From: an uncultured Pelagibacteraceae bacterium
Lineage (GTDB): Bacteria; Pseudomonadota; Alphaproteobacteria; Pelagibacterales; Pelagibacteraceae
DNA length: 64,000 nucleotides
Reading direction: 5' to 3'
Assembly (NCBI GenBank): GCA_902598425.1
Contig: CACKBK010000002.1
Coordinates: 45,706-109,705 of the forward strand
In this document: positions 16,356 to 26,409 of the stretch, in pieces
Position numbering within the stretch: the first letter of the stretch is position 1
How the letters are laid out: every line of letters starts with the position of its first letter
Made by a program: the position numbers and the translations under genes
Notes under the pieces: model-generated
Seen by the model: the letters and a program-made list of their open reading frames with translations, nothing else
Database searches by the model: none
Told to the model about the DNA's origin: nothing

Positions 16356-17129
16356 ATGGAAATTAATATTAATTGTGATTTAGGTGAAAAATCAGAATTA
16401 CATTCTATAGAAAATGATCCTGAATTACTTAAAATTGTCAATTCAGCAAGTATAGCTTGTGGTTATCATGCTGGAGATGAAGAAACAATGCACTCTACAA
16501 TAAAAATTTCAAAACAAAATGGTGTAAGCATAGGAGCTCATCCATCTTTTAAAGATCTTGAAAATTTTGGGAGAAGAAGAATAAACTTATCTGAAAAAGA
16601 AATAATCAATTTAATAATAGATCAGTATAATATACTTCAAAAAATAGCTAGTCAGCATGATGAAAGAGTTTCTCATATAAAACCACATGGGGCGCTAAAT
16701 AATATGGCATGTGAAGATATTGAGCTTGCAGAAATACTTGCTAAAACAATAAAAAGCATCAGTAAAGATTTGATCTATTTAGTACCTACTGGTTCAAAAA
16801 TGGAAATTGCTGCAAAAAAGTTTGATATGAAAATAGCTTGTGAAATATTTGCAGATAGAAATTATGAGGATGATGGAAATTTAGTTTCTAGATCAAAAAA
16901 AGAAGCTTTGATAACTAACCCTGAAATAGCTAAAAAACATGTTTTAGAAATGGTAAAAAATCAGGCGATAAATTGTCTCTCCGGTAAAAAAATACCTTGC
17001 GAAATAGACTCGGTCTGTATACATGGTGACAATCAAAGTTCCTTAAAAACTGCTAAAGTTATCAAGCAAAATTTAATGAATAATGATTTAATGTTAAAAC
17101 CTTTAAACAAACTAGGAAAATTTAATTAA
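16356..17129 (+). CDS. pxpA: 5-oxoprolinase subunit A (LamB/YcsF family)
   Basis: The 257-aa PxpA subunit: INCDLGEKSELHSIENDPEL, SIACGYHAGDEETM, VSIGAHPSFKDLENFGRR, HIKPHGALNN, EIFADRNYEDDGNLVSR, and CIHGDNQSSL, all family blocks. I chose ATG 16356 (MEININCDLGE) because relatives start MxIDLNxDLGE; the track's TTG at 16320 lies inside the divergent pxpB gene. A TATACT at 16335-16340 could be its -10. The TPR gene downstream overlaps by 1 bp (TAATG). Confidence 0.9.
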   Translation: MEININCDLGEKSELHSIENDPELLKIVNSASIACGYHAGDEETMHSTIKISKQNGVSIGAHPSFKDLENFGRRRINLSEKEIINLIIDQYNILQKIASQHDERVSHIKPHGALNNMACEDIELAEILAKTIKSISKDLIYLVPTGSKMEIAAKKFDMKIACEIFADRNYEDDGNLVSRSKKEALITNPEIAKKHVLEMVKNQAINCLSGKKIPCEIDSVCIHGDNQSSLKTAKVIKQNLMNNDLMLKPLNKLGKFN

Positions 17130-17620
17130 TGAAAAAACTTTTTATAATTATAACAATATTTTTTTTAAGCACTAATCTATATGCTGCTGGTGGGAGTTCT
17201 GGAGGAGATGGACAAGAAAGCAAACAATCCAATTACAAATCCGCAGTAAACTATGTTAAAGCTGGAAAAAAACTTGAAAAAAAAGGCAAGATTGAAAAAG
17301 CAAAAGTGAAATATGAAAAAGCTTTTAAAAGATTACTAAAAGCAAATGATAAAGATCCCTCTAATCCCGATGTTTTAAATTATCTTGGTTTTACTTCTAG
17401 AAAACTTGGGGATTTTAAAAGTGCAGAGAATTACTACCTCTCAGGTTTAAAAATTAATCCTAATCATAATGGAATAAATGAGTATTTAGGTGAATTATAT
17501 TTATCCACTAATAGACCAGAGAAAGCAAAAGAAAGATTGGCGGTACTCCAAAATTGTAATTGTGAGGAGTATGAAGAGTTAAAAGCTATCATAGATGGAA
17601 CAAAACAATCTAAGTATTAA
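17129..17620 (+). CDS. Secreted TPR-repeat protein
   Basis: A 163-aa protein with a clear signal peptide (MKKLFIIITIFFLSTNLYA then A), a glycine/serine linker and about three tetratricopeptide repeats (KAKVKYEKAFKRLLKANDKDPSNPDVLNYLG, then GDFKSAENYYLSGLKINPNHNG). TPRs are protein-binding helical hairpins. It probably sits in the periplasm. Its ATG overlaps the pxpA stop, but the operon link may reflect only compaction. The partner is unknown. Confidence 0.82.
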   Translation: MKKLFIIITIFFLSTNLYAAGGSSGGDGQESKQSNYKSAVNYVKAGKKLEKKGKIEKAKVKYEKAFKRLLKANDKDPSNPDVLNYLGFTSRKLGDFKSAENYYLSGLKINPNHNGINEYLGELYLSTNRPEKAKERLAVLQNCNCEEYEELKAIIDGTKQSKY

Positions 17621-17673
17621 ATTTTTCTTTTCTCAATATTGAAATAAAAAAAAATTTAATTAATATAGATTTA

Positions 17674-18285
17674 TTGATTGAAGAACTAATTATACTCACA
17701 CAGATTATATTCATAGATATAATACTAGCGGCTGATAATGCAATTATTATTGGATTAATTGCTGCTAACTTTGTTCCTAAAAATAGGAGAAAAATTATAC
17801 TATGGGGTGTTGCAGGCGCCTTAGTTTTTAAAGTCATATTTGCATTATTTGCAACCTACTTATTTAAATTTTATTTTATAAAAATAATCGGTGGTTTACT
17901 ATTAATTTGGATTGTGAACGATTTAAGAAAAGATCTTTTTGAAATTAAAAAGGTAAAATCCCCCACAAAAAAATCTAAAGAACCGTCATATATTCAAAGT
18001 ATTTATAAAGTTTTATTTGCCGATATAACAATTAGTTTTGATAATGTAATTGGTGTTGTAGGTGCTTCCAAAGGTCATTTTGGATTTATGATTTTTGGAC
18101 TAGTCCTATCGGTAATTTTAACTGGTGCTATGGCAACTTATTTAGCTAATTATATTCAAAAACATTTATGGATTGCGTATGTAGGACTAGGTTTTATTTT
18201 AATTGTAGCTCTGCAGTTAGTAATTGGAGGATTAGTAGATTTGGAAGTTTTATCAATTAACGAAAATTTCAAAAAATATTTTTAG
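17674..18285 (+). CDS. TerC/YjbE-family membrane protein
   Basis: A 203-aa integral membrane protein with about six helices and the TerC-family acidic motifs IIFIDIILAADNAIIIGL near the start and SFDNVIGVVGA in the second half. Members are linked to metal (manganese) export and metal loading of secreted proteins. The only in-frame start giving the normal N-terminus is TTG at 17674, with no clear ribosome binding site. The stop interlocks with convergent panB (TTAG). Confidence 0.85.
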   Translation: MIEELIILTQIIFIDIILAADNAIIIGLIAANFVPKNRRKIILWGVAGALVFKVIFALFATYLFKFYFIKIIGGLLLIWIVNDLRKDLFEIKKVKSPTKKSKEPSYIQSIYKVLFADITISFDNVIGVVGASKGHFGFMIFGLVLSVILTGAMATYLANYIQKHLWIAYVGLGFILIVALQLVIGGLVDLEVLSINENFKKYF

Positions 18286-19058
18286 TAAGAATATTTTTTT
18301 GTCGGATATTTCTTAGATTTTACCTCTTGTTTAAATTTAAGTACCGCTGAATTTATTATTTTTTTTATATCAACGTATTTTTTAACAAATTTAATTTTAG
18401 CATCAGTTAAACCAATAATATCATCTGTAACTAAAACTTGACCATCACAATTAACAGAAGCTCCAATTCCAATCGTGGGTATTTTAATAAGATTAGAAAT
18501 TTTTTTTGAAATATCACTATAAGTGCACTCTAAAACTATTCCAAAAGCACCATTTTTTTCTAGAGCTTTTGCATCTCTTATTAATTTATTTTTTTCTTTT
18601 TGTGATTTACCTACTGATTTAAATTTTCCTTTTACAGTCTGTGGTGTTAAACCTATATGGCCCAGAACTGGTATTTTGTTTTTGACTAAATGACTCACTA
18701 TATGTTGCACCCTTTCTCCACCTTCCACTTTTACTGCATCACACTTAGTTTCTTTAATAGCAACTTTTGAATTCTTTAAAGCCTCAGATTTATTTCGATA
18801 TGTATTATAAGGTAAATCGATTACGAGAAGGCTTTTTTTAACACCCATTCTAACACTTTTAGTGTGTTCAATCATCATTTTGAGATTAACTTTTCTTGTT
18901 GTTTTGTAATTATAAAGAACTGAGCCCAAAGAATCACCAACCAAAACTATATCAGCATGATTATCAATTATCTCAGCAATATTTTTTGAGTATGCTGTTA
19001 AACATACAATTTTAGATTTATTTTTTTTATCAATTATTTTTTTAATTTTCTTATTCAT
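18282..19058 (-). CDS. panB: 3-methyl-2-oxobutanoate hydroxymethyltransferase
   Basis: PanB transfers a one-carbon unit from methylene-tetrahydrofolate to ketoisovalerate, giving ketopantoate in pantothenate/CoA synthesis. The 258-aa protein shows the metal-site DIVLVGDSLGSVLYN, VIDLPYNTYR, KVEGGE, PVLGHIGLTPQTV and IGIGASVNCDGQVLVTDD. Its ATG overlaps the guaA stop by 1 bp (TAATG), so it ends the long leftward purine/lipid run. No panC is in the window. Confidence 0.95.
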   Translation of the reverse strand: MNKKIKKIIDKKNKSKIVCLTAYSKNIAEIIDNHADIVLVGDSLGSVLYNYKTTRKVNLKMMIEHTKSVRMGVKKSLLVIDLPYNTYRNKSEALKNSKVAIKETKCDAVKVEGGERVQHIVSHLVKNKIPVLGHIGLTPQTVKGKFKSVGKSQKEKNKLIRDAKALEKNGAFGIVLECTYSDISKKISNLIKIPTIGIGASVNCDGQVLVTDDIIGLTDAKIKFVKKYVDIKKIINSAVLKFKQEVKSKKYPTKKYSY

Positions 19059-20620
19059 TATTCTAATTCAATCGTACTAGGTGGTTTTGATGTAATGTCA
19101 TAAACTACTCTATTTATCCCTTTAATATTATTTATTATCTTATTTGAAACAATTTGCATAAATTCTTTTTTAAAATAAAAAGTATCTGCTGTCATTCCAT
19201 CCTCTGATGTAATTGCTCTTAGTAAGCACATATATTCATATGTTCTGTTGTCACCCATTACTCCTACAGTTTTAACTGGAAGTAAAGCTGCATAAGCTTG
19301 CCATATTTTATTATATAAACTGTGACCCTTTAATTCTTTAATAAATATATCATCAGCCTCCTTTAAAATATTCACCTTTTCTTTAGTTATTTCCCCTGGC
19401 ATTCTTATGGCCAACCCTGGGCCTGGAAACGGGTGTCTCAAAACAATTTCTTTCGACAATTTAAGCTCTAAACCTAGTTTTCTCACCTCATCTTTAAATA
19501 GTAATCTCAATGGTTCAACCAATTTTAACTTCATTTTTTTTGGTAAGCCTCCTACATTATGATGTGACTTAATTTTTGATGTTTGGCTTCCTGTAACTGA
19601 CTTACTCTCAATTAAATCGGGGTACAGAGTACCTTGTGCTAAATATTTTACATTTTTTATTTTTTTAGCATGCTTTTCAAAAATTTTAATGAATAGGTTG
19701 CCAATTATTTTCCTTTTTTTTTCAGGGTCGAATATTTTTTTTAATCTATTAAGAAAAAGAGTTTTGGCATCAACATAAACAAGATTTATTTTAAATTTTT
19801 TTTTGAAAGTATTTAAAACTTGATGCTCTTCTTTTTTTCTTAGTAAGCCAGTATTTACAAAAATACATATTAGTTGCTTTCCTATTGCCTTGTGGATCAG
19901 TTTTGCAACTACACTACTGTCTACACCACCTGATAAAGCGCATATAACTTTAGATTTTCCTACATTGTCTTTAATTTCTTGAATTAACATTTTTTTTTGA
20001 TTTTTTGAGGACCAATTTTTTTTTATCATACAAATTGAAAAGATGAAGTTTCTCAAAATTGTTTTTCCATTTTCTGTGTGCGTTACCTCAGGGTGAAATT
20101 GTATTCCATAAAGTTTTTTTTTTGGATTTTCTATAATGGAGAATTTTGAGGTCTCAGTTTTTGCAACAACTTTAAATCCTCTTGGCAATTTTGTCACTTC
20201 GTCAGCATGACTCATCCATACATTATTAGATCCTTTTTTATTAAAAAAATTACTGATGAGTTTACTTGGATTTAATTTTTTTAATTTAGCCAATCCAAAC
20301 TCTCTGTGTTTGGCCTTTTTAACACTACCACCTAGCTCTTTCGAGATTATTTGGTGACCAAAACATATTCCTAAAATTGGAACATTTAGTGAGAAAAGTT
20401 TTTTATTAAATCTAACTTTTTTTGATTGATAAACATTTAATGGTCCACCTGATAAAATAATTCCCTTTATTTGTTTTTTTTCTAATTTTAGATTTAATTT
20501 TTTATGGCTAATAATTTCAGAGTAAACACCTAACTCCCTTACTCTTCTTGCTATAAGCTGGGTAAATTGGGAACCAAAATCAATAATTAAAATTTTATTT
20601 AAATTATTGTTTGGTATCAT
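19058..20620 (-). CDS. guaA: GMP synthase (glutamine-hydrolysing)
   Basis: Converts XMP to GMP with glutamine and ATP. The 520-aa protein has the class I amidotransferase domain ([20 protein letters not shown], catalytic Cys in [15 protein letters not shown]), the ATP pyrophosphatase P-loop [12 protein letters not shown], and the C-terminal dimerisation domain ending [14 protein letters not shown]. Upstream it overlaps a small TPR gene that separates it from guaB by about 400 bp; downstream it overlaps panB. Confidence 0.97.
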   Translation of the reverse strand: MIPNNNLNKILIIDFGSQFTQLIARRVRELGVYSEIISHKKLNLKLEKKQIKGIILSGGPLNVYQSKKVRFNKKLFSLNVPILGICFGHQIISKELGGSVKKAKHREFGLAKLKKLNPSKLISNFFNKKGSNNVWMSHADEVTKLPRGFKVVAKTETSKFSIIENPKKKLYGIQFHPEVTHTENGKTILRNFIFSICMIKKNWSSKNQKKMLIQEIKDNVGKSKVICALSGGVDSSVVAKLIHKAIGKQLICIFVNTGLLRKKEEHQVLNTFKKKFKINLVYVDAKTLFLNRLKKIFDPEKKRKIIGNLFIKIFEKHAKKIKNVKYLAQGTLYPDLIESKSVTGSQTSKIKSHHNVGGLPKKMKLKLVEPLRLLFKDEVRKLGLELKLSKEIVLRHPFPGPGLAIRMPGEITKEKVNILKEADDIFIKELKGHSLYNKIWQAYAALLPVKTVGVMGDNRTYEYMCLLRAITSEDGMTADTFYFKKEFMQIVSNKIINNIKGINRVVYDITSKPPSTIELE

Positions 20621-21044
20621 TTTGTGGTTCTATATCTTTTAAAGACTCTTCTATATTTTTTTTTTCTTTACAAAGATTAGTACATATCATGGAGAAACTA
20701 TCTTTTAACTCCTTTACTCTATTATAATTTGATTTTTTAAGTTCATATTTAATTAAAATAAACATTGCTTCCTCGTTATTGGGTTCAAGAAGAAGTGTTG
20801 TATTTATATTTTTAATTTGCTCTCCCTCATTTTCCTCATTTTCAAAGATTTTAGCTAAATATAAATATGACTTTGCATCCTTCGGATTAAAAACGATATT
20901 TCTTTGAAATAAAAATTTTGACTCCTCATAATTTTTTTCCTCGTATTTTTTTTTTGCTTCATCAAAAAAATTTTGGGCATTTGAGGAATTAGCAAATAAA
21001 ATGATACTAATAAAAATAATGTATAAAAATTTAATACTTTTCAT
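20604..21044 (-). CDS. Small secreted TPR-like protein between guaB and guaA
   Basis: A 146-aa protein with a signal peptide ([24 protein letters not shown]) and two TPR-like helix pairs ([34 protein letters not shown]). Its stop overlaps guaA by 17 bp. I prefer the ATG at 21044 over the track's 21059 because it gives a cleaner signal peptide; either start overlaps the end of guaB. Export to the periplasm makes a direct purine role unlikely, so co-transcription may be for rate only. Function unknown. Confidence 0.7.
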   Translation of the reverse strand: MKSIKFLYIIFISIILFANSSNAQNFFDEAKKKYEEKNYEESKFLFQRNIVFNPKDAKSYLYLAKIFENEENEGEQIKNINTTLLLEPNNEEAMFILIKYELKKSNYNRVKELKDSFSMICTNLCKEKKNIEESLKDIEPQNDTKQ

Positions 21045-22107
21045 CTTTTTTAATTTCATCTATGTTATGCACCATACTCTCGTAAAAACCAGCTTTTGTA
21101 ATCTTAACAAATTTTGGTTTTTTTCTTAAATAAATAATTTTTCTTGATCCAAGATATCCCATCGAAGACTTAAGACCACCTATAAGTTTAAAAATAATTT
21201 TTTCAACTGAGCCTTTGTATTTCACATATCCCTCTACTCCCTCGGGAACATATTTGGATTTATCTTTTTGTTTTTTTTGAAAATATCTGTCTGCCGATCC
21301 TTTGTTCATCGCGCCTATTGACCCCATTCCTCTGAAATTTTTGAATAGTTTACCATTTTTTTTTACTATTTTTCCTGGAGACTCGTCTGTTCCAGCAAAT
21401 AGAGAGCCTATCATAACCGCATCGGCTCCTGCTGACAAAGCTTTTGCTATGTCGCCTGAAAATTTAATTCCTCCATCTGCAATAATTTTTATATTTTTAT
21501 TTTTTAAACCTTTTTTTACATCTAAAATCGCACTCAGTTGAGGCACTCCAATGCCTGCAACCAATCTTGTTGTACAAATTGAACCAGGTCCAATTCCTAC
21601 TTTTATAATATCAACACCTAATTTTGCTAAAAAATTTGCTGCGTTTGCAGTCGCAATATTTCCTGCGCATAGTAAAGTATTCTTATTTTTAATTTTTTTA
21701 ATTTTTTTTATTATGTCTGCTACTTTTTTAGTATGACCATGTGCAGTATCTACTACTATTAAATTTACTTTTTCATTTATTATAGCTTTGGCCCTTTCGA
21801 ATTCTAGTGAACCAGCTCCGACCGCTGCACCAACTAAAAGATTTTGTTTTTTAACTTTTTTAATCTCTAATATCTGTTTTTTTATATCTAGGTTTCTGTG
21901 TATTACTCCAATACCTCCAGCTTTAGCAATTGCTATCGCCATTTTAGATTCTGTGACTGTGTCCATCGCAGACGATATAAGAGGAATTTTAAGTTTAAAT
22001 TTTTTTGATAAAAATGTTGTGGTATTCACCTCAGAGGGTAATATTTCAGAATAATTTGGTGCAAGTGTTACGTCGTCAAATGTAAGTGCTTCTTTTATAG
22101 GACCCAT
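21031..22107 (-). CDS. guaB: IMP dehydrogenase lacking the CBS (Bateman) domain
   Basis: Oxidises IMP to XMP with NAD+, the committed step to GMP. All catalytic blocks are present: [19 protein letters not shown], the loop [11 protein letters not shown] with the nucleophilic Cys, [32 protein letters not shown] and the flap RYF...[10 protein letters not shown]. At 358 aa it is far shorter than the usual ~490: after [19 protein letters not shown] the chain goes directly to LLVGAAVG, exactly where two CBS domains are normally inserted. Regulation by adenine or guanine nucleotides through CBS domains is therefore absent. Confidence 0.95.
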   Translation of the reverse strand: MGPIKEALTFDDVTLAPNYSEILPSEVNTTTFLSKKFKLKIPLISSAMDTVTESKMAIAIAKAGGIGVIHRNLDIKKQILEIKKVKKQNLLVGAAVGAGSLEFERAKAIINEKVNLIVVDTAHGHTKKVADIIKKIKKIKNKNTLLCAGNIATANAANFLAKLGVDIIKVGIGPGSICTTRLVAGIGVPQLSAILDVKKGLKNKNIKIIADGGIKFSGDIAKALSAGADAVMIGSLFAGTDESPGKIVKKNGKLFKNFRGMGSIGAMNKGSADRYFQKKQKDKSKYVPEGVEGYVKYKGSVEKIIFKLIGGLKSSMGYLGSRKIIYLRKKPKFVKITKAGFYESMVHNIDEIKKDEKY

Positions 22108-22144
22108 AATCTTATATATATGATTCTTTTAAAATATAAAGGGT

Positions 22145-22756
22145 CTATCTTAAAAATTTACAAATTATAAAGCTTTCTTTCGAATCTTTTCTACTTGATA
22201 AAGGCTTAAAAATATTAACTTCTCTAAATTTTTTTTTTGCGTCTGCGACAATTTCATTAAAACTTGATCCCATAAAAATTTTTGAAACAAATTTACCTTT
22301 TTTGTCTAACATTTCGAAGGCAAACTCCATAGCCTCAATACATAATTCTCCAGTGACAATAGCGTCTAAATTTTTATTTCCTGTGGTGTTTACTGCCATA
22401 TCGGAAATAACGACATCTACTTTTTTGTTGAAAAAGTTTTTAATTTTTTCTTTATTTTCTGATTTTGTAAAATCTCCGACTATTTTATTAACCTTATCAA
22501 TATGCTCAAAATCTAATAAATCAATTGCTAAGACTAGACTTTTTTTATATTGCCTTATGATGTATTGAGACCAACTTCCTGGAGCAGCACCAAGGTCAAT
22601 TATTGAAGTTGTATTTTTAAATATTTTAAATTTTTCGTCTATTTCTTTTAATTTGTAAATAGCTCTTGATCTATAACCCTCAATTTTAGACTGTCTTACA
22701 AAGATATCCCTCTTCTGTCTAATAATCCAATTTTTTGAGATTTTATTCTTTTTCAA
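22145..22756 (-). CDS. rlmE: 23S rRNA (uridine-2552) 2'-O-methyltransferase
   Basis: The FtsJ/RrmJ methyltransferase that matures the 50S subunit. The 203-aa protein carries QSKIEGYRSRAIYKLKEID with the first catalytic Lys, SAM-binding IIDLGAAPGSWSQYI, DVVISDMAVNTTGN with the catalytic Asp, and KGKFVSKIF and the ESFIICK ending supplying the remaining catalytic Lys and Glu. It abuts the glycosyltransferase gene upstream with no spacer and precedes guaB by 37 bp. Confidence 0.94.
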   Translation of the reverse strand: MKKNKISKNWIIRQKRDIFVRQSKIEGYRSRAIYKLKEIDEKFKIFKNTTSIIDLGAAPGSWSQYIIRQYKKSLVLAIDLLDFEHIDKVNKIVGDFTKSENKEKIKNFFNKKVDVVISDMAVNTTGNKNLDAIVTGELCIEAMEFAFEMLDKKGKFVSKIFMGSSFNEIVADAKKKFREVNIFKPLSSRKDSKESFIICKFLR

Positions 22757-23668
22757 TTAAAGGCCAAACCGCAAACTTTTATTTATAATATTATTTTCTA
22801 GCGTTTTAATTTCAATTTTAATGCTTTTGTCAATTCTCATATCTTTATTATCTCTCCAAATTCCAGCTGCAAGATGCATTATTCCAATTTTGTTATTAGG
22901 TAAATAAGGTTCTACAAATGTATTATTGTGGTTATCATATTTTGGTAACAAATTACTTGCTATCCAATTACAATATAAAGGCAAAAATTCTGTATTTACA
23001 TTATCAATATATACACTCATATTAATCGCAAGCCCCTCGGAACCAAATATATTTCCAGATTTTAGAGTTTTCTTTAAATTATTTTGCCAAATACTCCAAC
23101 AATTTGAATTTTTTTCTAAAGAAAAAACTCCAATATTTATATGAGGTGCAAATGCCAACTTTCTTGCTTTATCGATACCAATTTTTGAGCTAATTGCATG
23201 TTTAAAGTTTTGAGATTTTATAATCGCTAATTTTCCAAGTAACCAACTGACTTTTGACATAATTTTATAACCAGGGCCCATTGTTTGAGTAATTCCTAAT
23301 TTTCCATCATCACAAGCCCTAAAATATAGTTCAATTGTTGACCAGTCATTTACCCAGGCATCACAATCAATCCAGAGATATTTTTCGTAATTAGGAAAAT
23401 AGTTTGTTAAAAATGCTCTCGATACTTGACTCTTCAGCCACTCCTTACCCTTAATTTTATATTGTGATACTTCAATATCCCATTCTGCTTTTTTAATCTC
23501 ATCAACCTTAGAGGTTAATATTTTAAGCTGGTCTTCATTAAGGCCGGCATCTAAAACACAAAACGCAACCTTCTCACTTTCTTTGAAACGTTTTATAGAA
23601 TCTATTAATTCATTTAATAAATCAAAATATTTTGAATCGGCTAATGAAATTATTACATTTTTTTTCAT
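22757..23668 (-). CDS. GT8-like glycosyltransferase
   Basis: A 303-aa protein resembling family 8 glycosyltransferases: an N-terminal nucleotide-sugar fold (NVIISLADSKYFDLLNELIDSI), the metal-binding DxD within YLWIDCDAWVND, and the acceptor-side GIMHLAAGIWRD. The usual products of such enzymes are LPS or glycolipid sugars. It overlaps pssA by 1 bp (TAATG) and is therefore in the phospholipid-gene operon. Sugar and acceptor cannot be read from sequence. Confidence 0.75.
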   Translation of the reverse strand: MKKNVIISLADSKYFDLLNELIDSIKRFKESEKVAFCVLDAGLNEDQLKILTSKVDEIKKAEWDIEVSQYKIKGKEWLKSQVSRAFLTNYFPNYEKYLWIDCDAWVNDWSTIELYFRACDDGKLGITQTMGPGYKIMSKVSWLLGKLAIIKSQNFKHAISSKIGIDKARKLAFAPHINIGVFSLEKNSNCWSIWQNNLKKTLKSGNIFGSEGLAINMSVYIDNVNTEFLPLYCNWIASNLLPKYDNHNNTFVEPYLPNNKIGIMHLAAGIWRDNKDMRIDKSIKIEIKTLENNIINKSLRFGL

Positions 23669-24468
23669 TATAAAACATCTTCTAGTTCATCGTCCTCATT
23701 ACCAGATGTTATAGAATATTTTTTTTTAAGTTTTACATAGTGATAAATACTTATTGGAATCGATAGTATGTATACCATGCAACTAATTACTATTACTTCA
23801 AAAGTGAATACTAATAATAAACCAAATAATAAAACAATACCAAAAAGTAAAAATACAGTTGTGCTTCTTGGCACAACAATCTTTTTCATTGAGTAAGTAG
23901 GAACTTTACTGATCAATAAAATAGAAACTAAAATAAATATATATGGAGTTAAAATTTCAAAATTGATACTAAATAAGTTTACCCCGCTTAAATCCAAAAC
24001 TAATGGCGTCAATACTAATATACCTCCAGCAGGCGATGGTACTCCTTGAAAAAAATTATCTTTCCAAGATACGTCTCCTCCAGAACTTATATTAAATCTA
24101 GCTAATCTCAGTGCAACGCATACAACATAAATTAAAGACAACAACCATCCAATTTTTCCAAGTGTATTAAGTGTCCAGAAGTACATAATAAAAGCAGGGG
24201 CTACTCCAAAACTAATTACATCTGTAAGAGAGTCTAATTCCTTTCCAACTTTTGAAGTACCTCTTATAAGTCTTGCAATTCTTCCATCAAGGCCATCTAT
24301 GATTGCTGCAAATAAAATTGCGATTATTGCTATTTCATATCTTTGATTTAGTGCAAAATTTATTGAACTTAAACCTACACAAACTCCAATCAACGTTAGA
24401 GTATTTGGCAGTATCATTCTTGCTTGTGTATCTGTTACTAGTTTAAATTTTTTCTTTGGTTCGTTCAT
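23668..24468 (-). CDS. pssA: CDP-diacylglycerol--serine O-phosphatidyltransferase
   Basis: Makes phosphatidylserine at the inner membrane. The CDP-alcohol phosphatidyltransferase signature DGxDGRxAR...GxxxDxxxD is intact (IDGLDGRIARLIRGTSKVGKELDSLTD). The 266-aa protein has about six to seven helices and a cytosolic tail that is acidic (GNEDDELEDVL). It lies 1 bp after psd, so both steps to phosphatidylethanolamine are co-expressed. Confidence 0.95.
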   Translation of the reverse strand: MNEPKKKFKLVTDTQARMILPNTLTLIGVCVGLSSINFALNQRYEIAIIAILFAAIIDGLDGRIARLIRGTSKVGKELDSLTDVISFGVAPAFIMYFWTLNTLGKIGWLLSLIYVVCVALRLARFNISSGGDVSWKDNFFQGVPSPAGGILVLTPLVLDLSGVNLFSINFEILTPYIFILVSILLISKVPTYSMKKIVVPRSTTVFLLFGIVLLFGLLLVFTFEVIVISCMVYILSIPISIYHYVKLKKKYSITSGNEDDELEDVL

Positions 24469-24469
24469 A

Positions 24470-25120
24470 TTATACTTTTCTTGCTATTAATGTTTCACCT
24501 GCTACTGCCCTTTGTTCTAATTTAACCAGTGGTTTATAATTTTCAAAATAAAGATCTGCTCTACTTCCAAATCTAATCATTCCTATTCTATCACCTTGGT
24601 TTAAATCATCATTTTCTAGAGTTTCACATACTATTCTTCTTGCAATAAGACCTGCTATTTGAACAACTATTACATCTTCACCATTTTTGGTGGTAATTTT
24701 ATAATAATTTCTTTCATTATCCTCACTTGCTTTATCAAGCGAAGCATTTACAAACTTGCCTGGTTTGTAAAGAATCTGTGAAACTTTTCCTGCACATGGT
24801 GTTCGATTGACATGGCAATCAAATACATTCATAAAAATACTTACCTTTGTAAATTTCTTTTCACTTAAATTAAGTTCTTTTGGACCAGTTGACTCCTCAA
24901 CTTTAATAATTAACCCATCTGCAGGACTAACTAAATAATTATCATCATTAATTGATATTCTTTCCGGATCTCTGAAAAAATAGTAACACCAAACTGTTAA
25001 AACTAAACCTATTAAACCAAGTAATGTACTCAGCAGATATAAAATTATAGTAATAAAACCAAATATTACTAAAAACTTATAACCTTCGCTGTGAATTTTA
25101 GGAAATACTTTGTCTATCAT
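24470..25120 (-). CDS. psd: Phosphatidylserine decarboxylase
   Basis: Converts phosphatidylserine to phosphatidylethanolamine. The 216-aa form is the short type with an N-terminal membrane hairpin (FLVIFGFITIILYLLSTLLG), VSPADGLI, FMNVFDCHVNRTPCAGKV and the self-cleavage site in IRFGSRADLY, where the Gly-Ser bond is cut to form the pyruvoyl group. It is the first gene of the leftward run psd-pssA-GT-rlmE-guaB-TPR-guaA-panB and is divergent from icd with a 74-bp gap. Confidence 0.94.
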   Translation of the reverse strand: MIDKVFPKIHSEGYKFLVIFGFITIILYLLSTLLGLIGLVLTVWCYYFFRDPERISINDDNYLVSPADGLIIKVEESTGPKELNLSEKKFTKVSIFMNVFDCHVNRTPCAGKVSQILYKPGKFVNASLDKASEDNERNYYKITTKNGEDVIVVQIAGLIARRIVCETLENDDLNQGDRIGMIRFGSRADLYFENYKPLVKLEQRAVAGETLIARKV

Positions 25121-25194
25121 AATCGCTAATTGATAATTTTTAATTAATATGTATATAAACTGTTTAAATTCAATTATTAAGATAGCAACAAAAA

Positions 25195-26409
25195 ATGAGC
25201 AAAATTAAGGTAAAAAACCCAATTGTCGAGTTAGATGGTGATGAAATGACCAGAATTATATGGGATTTCATTAAAAAAAAACTAATTTTACCTTATTTAG
25301 ACTTAGGAATTGAATATTACGATTTAGGAATGAAAAGTAGAGATAACTCCAATGATCAAATTACAATTGATTGTGCGAATGCAATAAAAAAAAATGGGGT
25401 AGGTATAAAATGTGCAACAATTACTCCTGACGAAGCTAGAGTAAAAGAATTTAACTTAAAAAAAATGTGGCGATCTCCAAATGGTACAATAAGAAATATT
25501 ATTGGTGGAACTGTTTTCAGGGAGCCAATAATTTGTAAAAATATTCCAAAACTTGTGCCATCCTGGACCGATCCTGTTATTATAGGTCGTCATGCATTTG
25601 GAGATCAATATAGAGCTACAGATTTTCAAGTTCCTGGTAAAGGTAAGTTAGAAATTAAATGGACATCAGAAAATGGTAAAGATGAGAAGAAGTATGAAGT
25701 CTTCAATTTTCCTGGTCCTGGTGTTGCTTTATCGATGTATAATCTTGACAGATCAATAGAGGATTTTGCCAGGTCCTGTTTCAACTACGGCCTAATTAAA
25801 AAATGGCCTGTTTATCTTTCTACAAAAAATACAATTTTAAAAACCTATGACGGAAGATTTAAAGATATTTTTCAAAAAGTTTTTAATGAAGAATTCAAAA
25901 AAGATTTTGATAAAAATAATATTACATATGAACATAGATTAATTGATGATATGGTTGCATGTGCTATGAAGTGGAGTGGAAAATATATTTGGGCTTGTAA
26001 AAATTATGATGGAGACGTTCAATCGGATACAGTTGCTCAGGGATATGGGTCTTTAGGATTAATGACAAGCGTATTGCTTGCTCCAGATGGAAAAACTATG
26101 GAAGCAGAGGCAGCCCATGGAACTGTGACTAGACATTATAGAATGCATCAAGAAGGTAAGGAAACCTCAACAAATCCAATTGCATCAATATTTGCCTGGA
26201 CTAGAGGGTTAGCACATAGAGGTAAATTAGATGATAACCAAGACTTAATTAAATTTTCAAACACATTAGAACAAATTTGTGTTGGCTGTGTGGAAACTGG
26301 ATCAATGACAAAAGACTTAGCAATATTAGTGGGGTCAACACAAAAATATTTGACTACTAATCAATTTTTAGATGAAATTGACGGAAATTTAAAAAAGAAA
26401 CTAAATTAA
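25195..26409 (+). CDS. icd: Isocitrate dehydrogenase (NADP)
   Basis: The TCA-cycle enzyme isocitrate to 2-oxoglutarate. The 404-aa length and sequence ([72 protein letters not shown]) match the eukaryote-like type II NADP enzymes of alphaproteobacteria, not the E. coli type. Substrate arginines and serine of SPNGTIRN are intact. Its end overlaps the convergent alaS by 9 bp. Confidence 0.96.
   Translation: MSKIKVKNPIVELDGDEMTRIIWDFIKKKLILPYLDLGIEYYDLGMKSRDNSNDQITIDCANAIKKNGVGIKCATITPDEARVKEFNLKKMWRSPNGTIRNIIGGTVFREPIICKNIPKLVPSWTDPVIIGRHAFGDQYRATDFQVPGKGKLEIKWTSENGKDEKKYEVFNFPGPGVALSMYNLDRSIEDFARSCFNYGLIKKWPVYLSTKNTILKTYDGRFKDIFQKVFNEEFKKDFDKNNITYEHRLIDDMVACAMKWSGKYIWACKNYDGDVQSDTVAQGYGSLGLMTSVLLAPDGKTMEAEAAHGTVTRHYRMHQEGKETSTNPIASIFAWTRGLAHRGKLDDNQDLIKFSNTLEQICVGCVETGSMTKDLAILVGSTQKYLTTNQFLDEIDGNLKKKLN

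Noticed and set aside
21302-22054. Plus-strand ORFs 79, 61 and 88 aa opposite guaB
   Set aside because: They are antisense shadows of a well-supported guaB, with no start context or family pattern.
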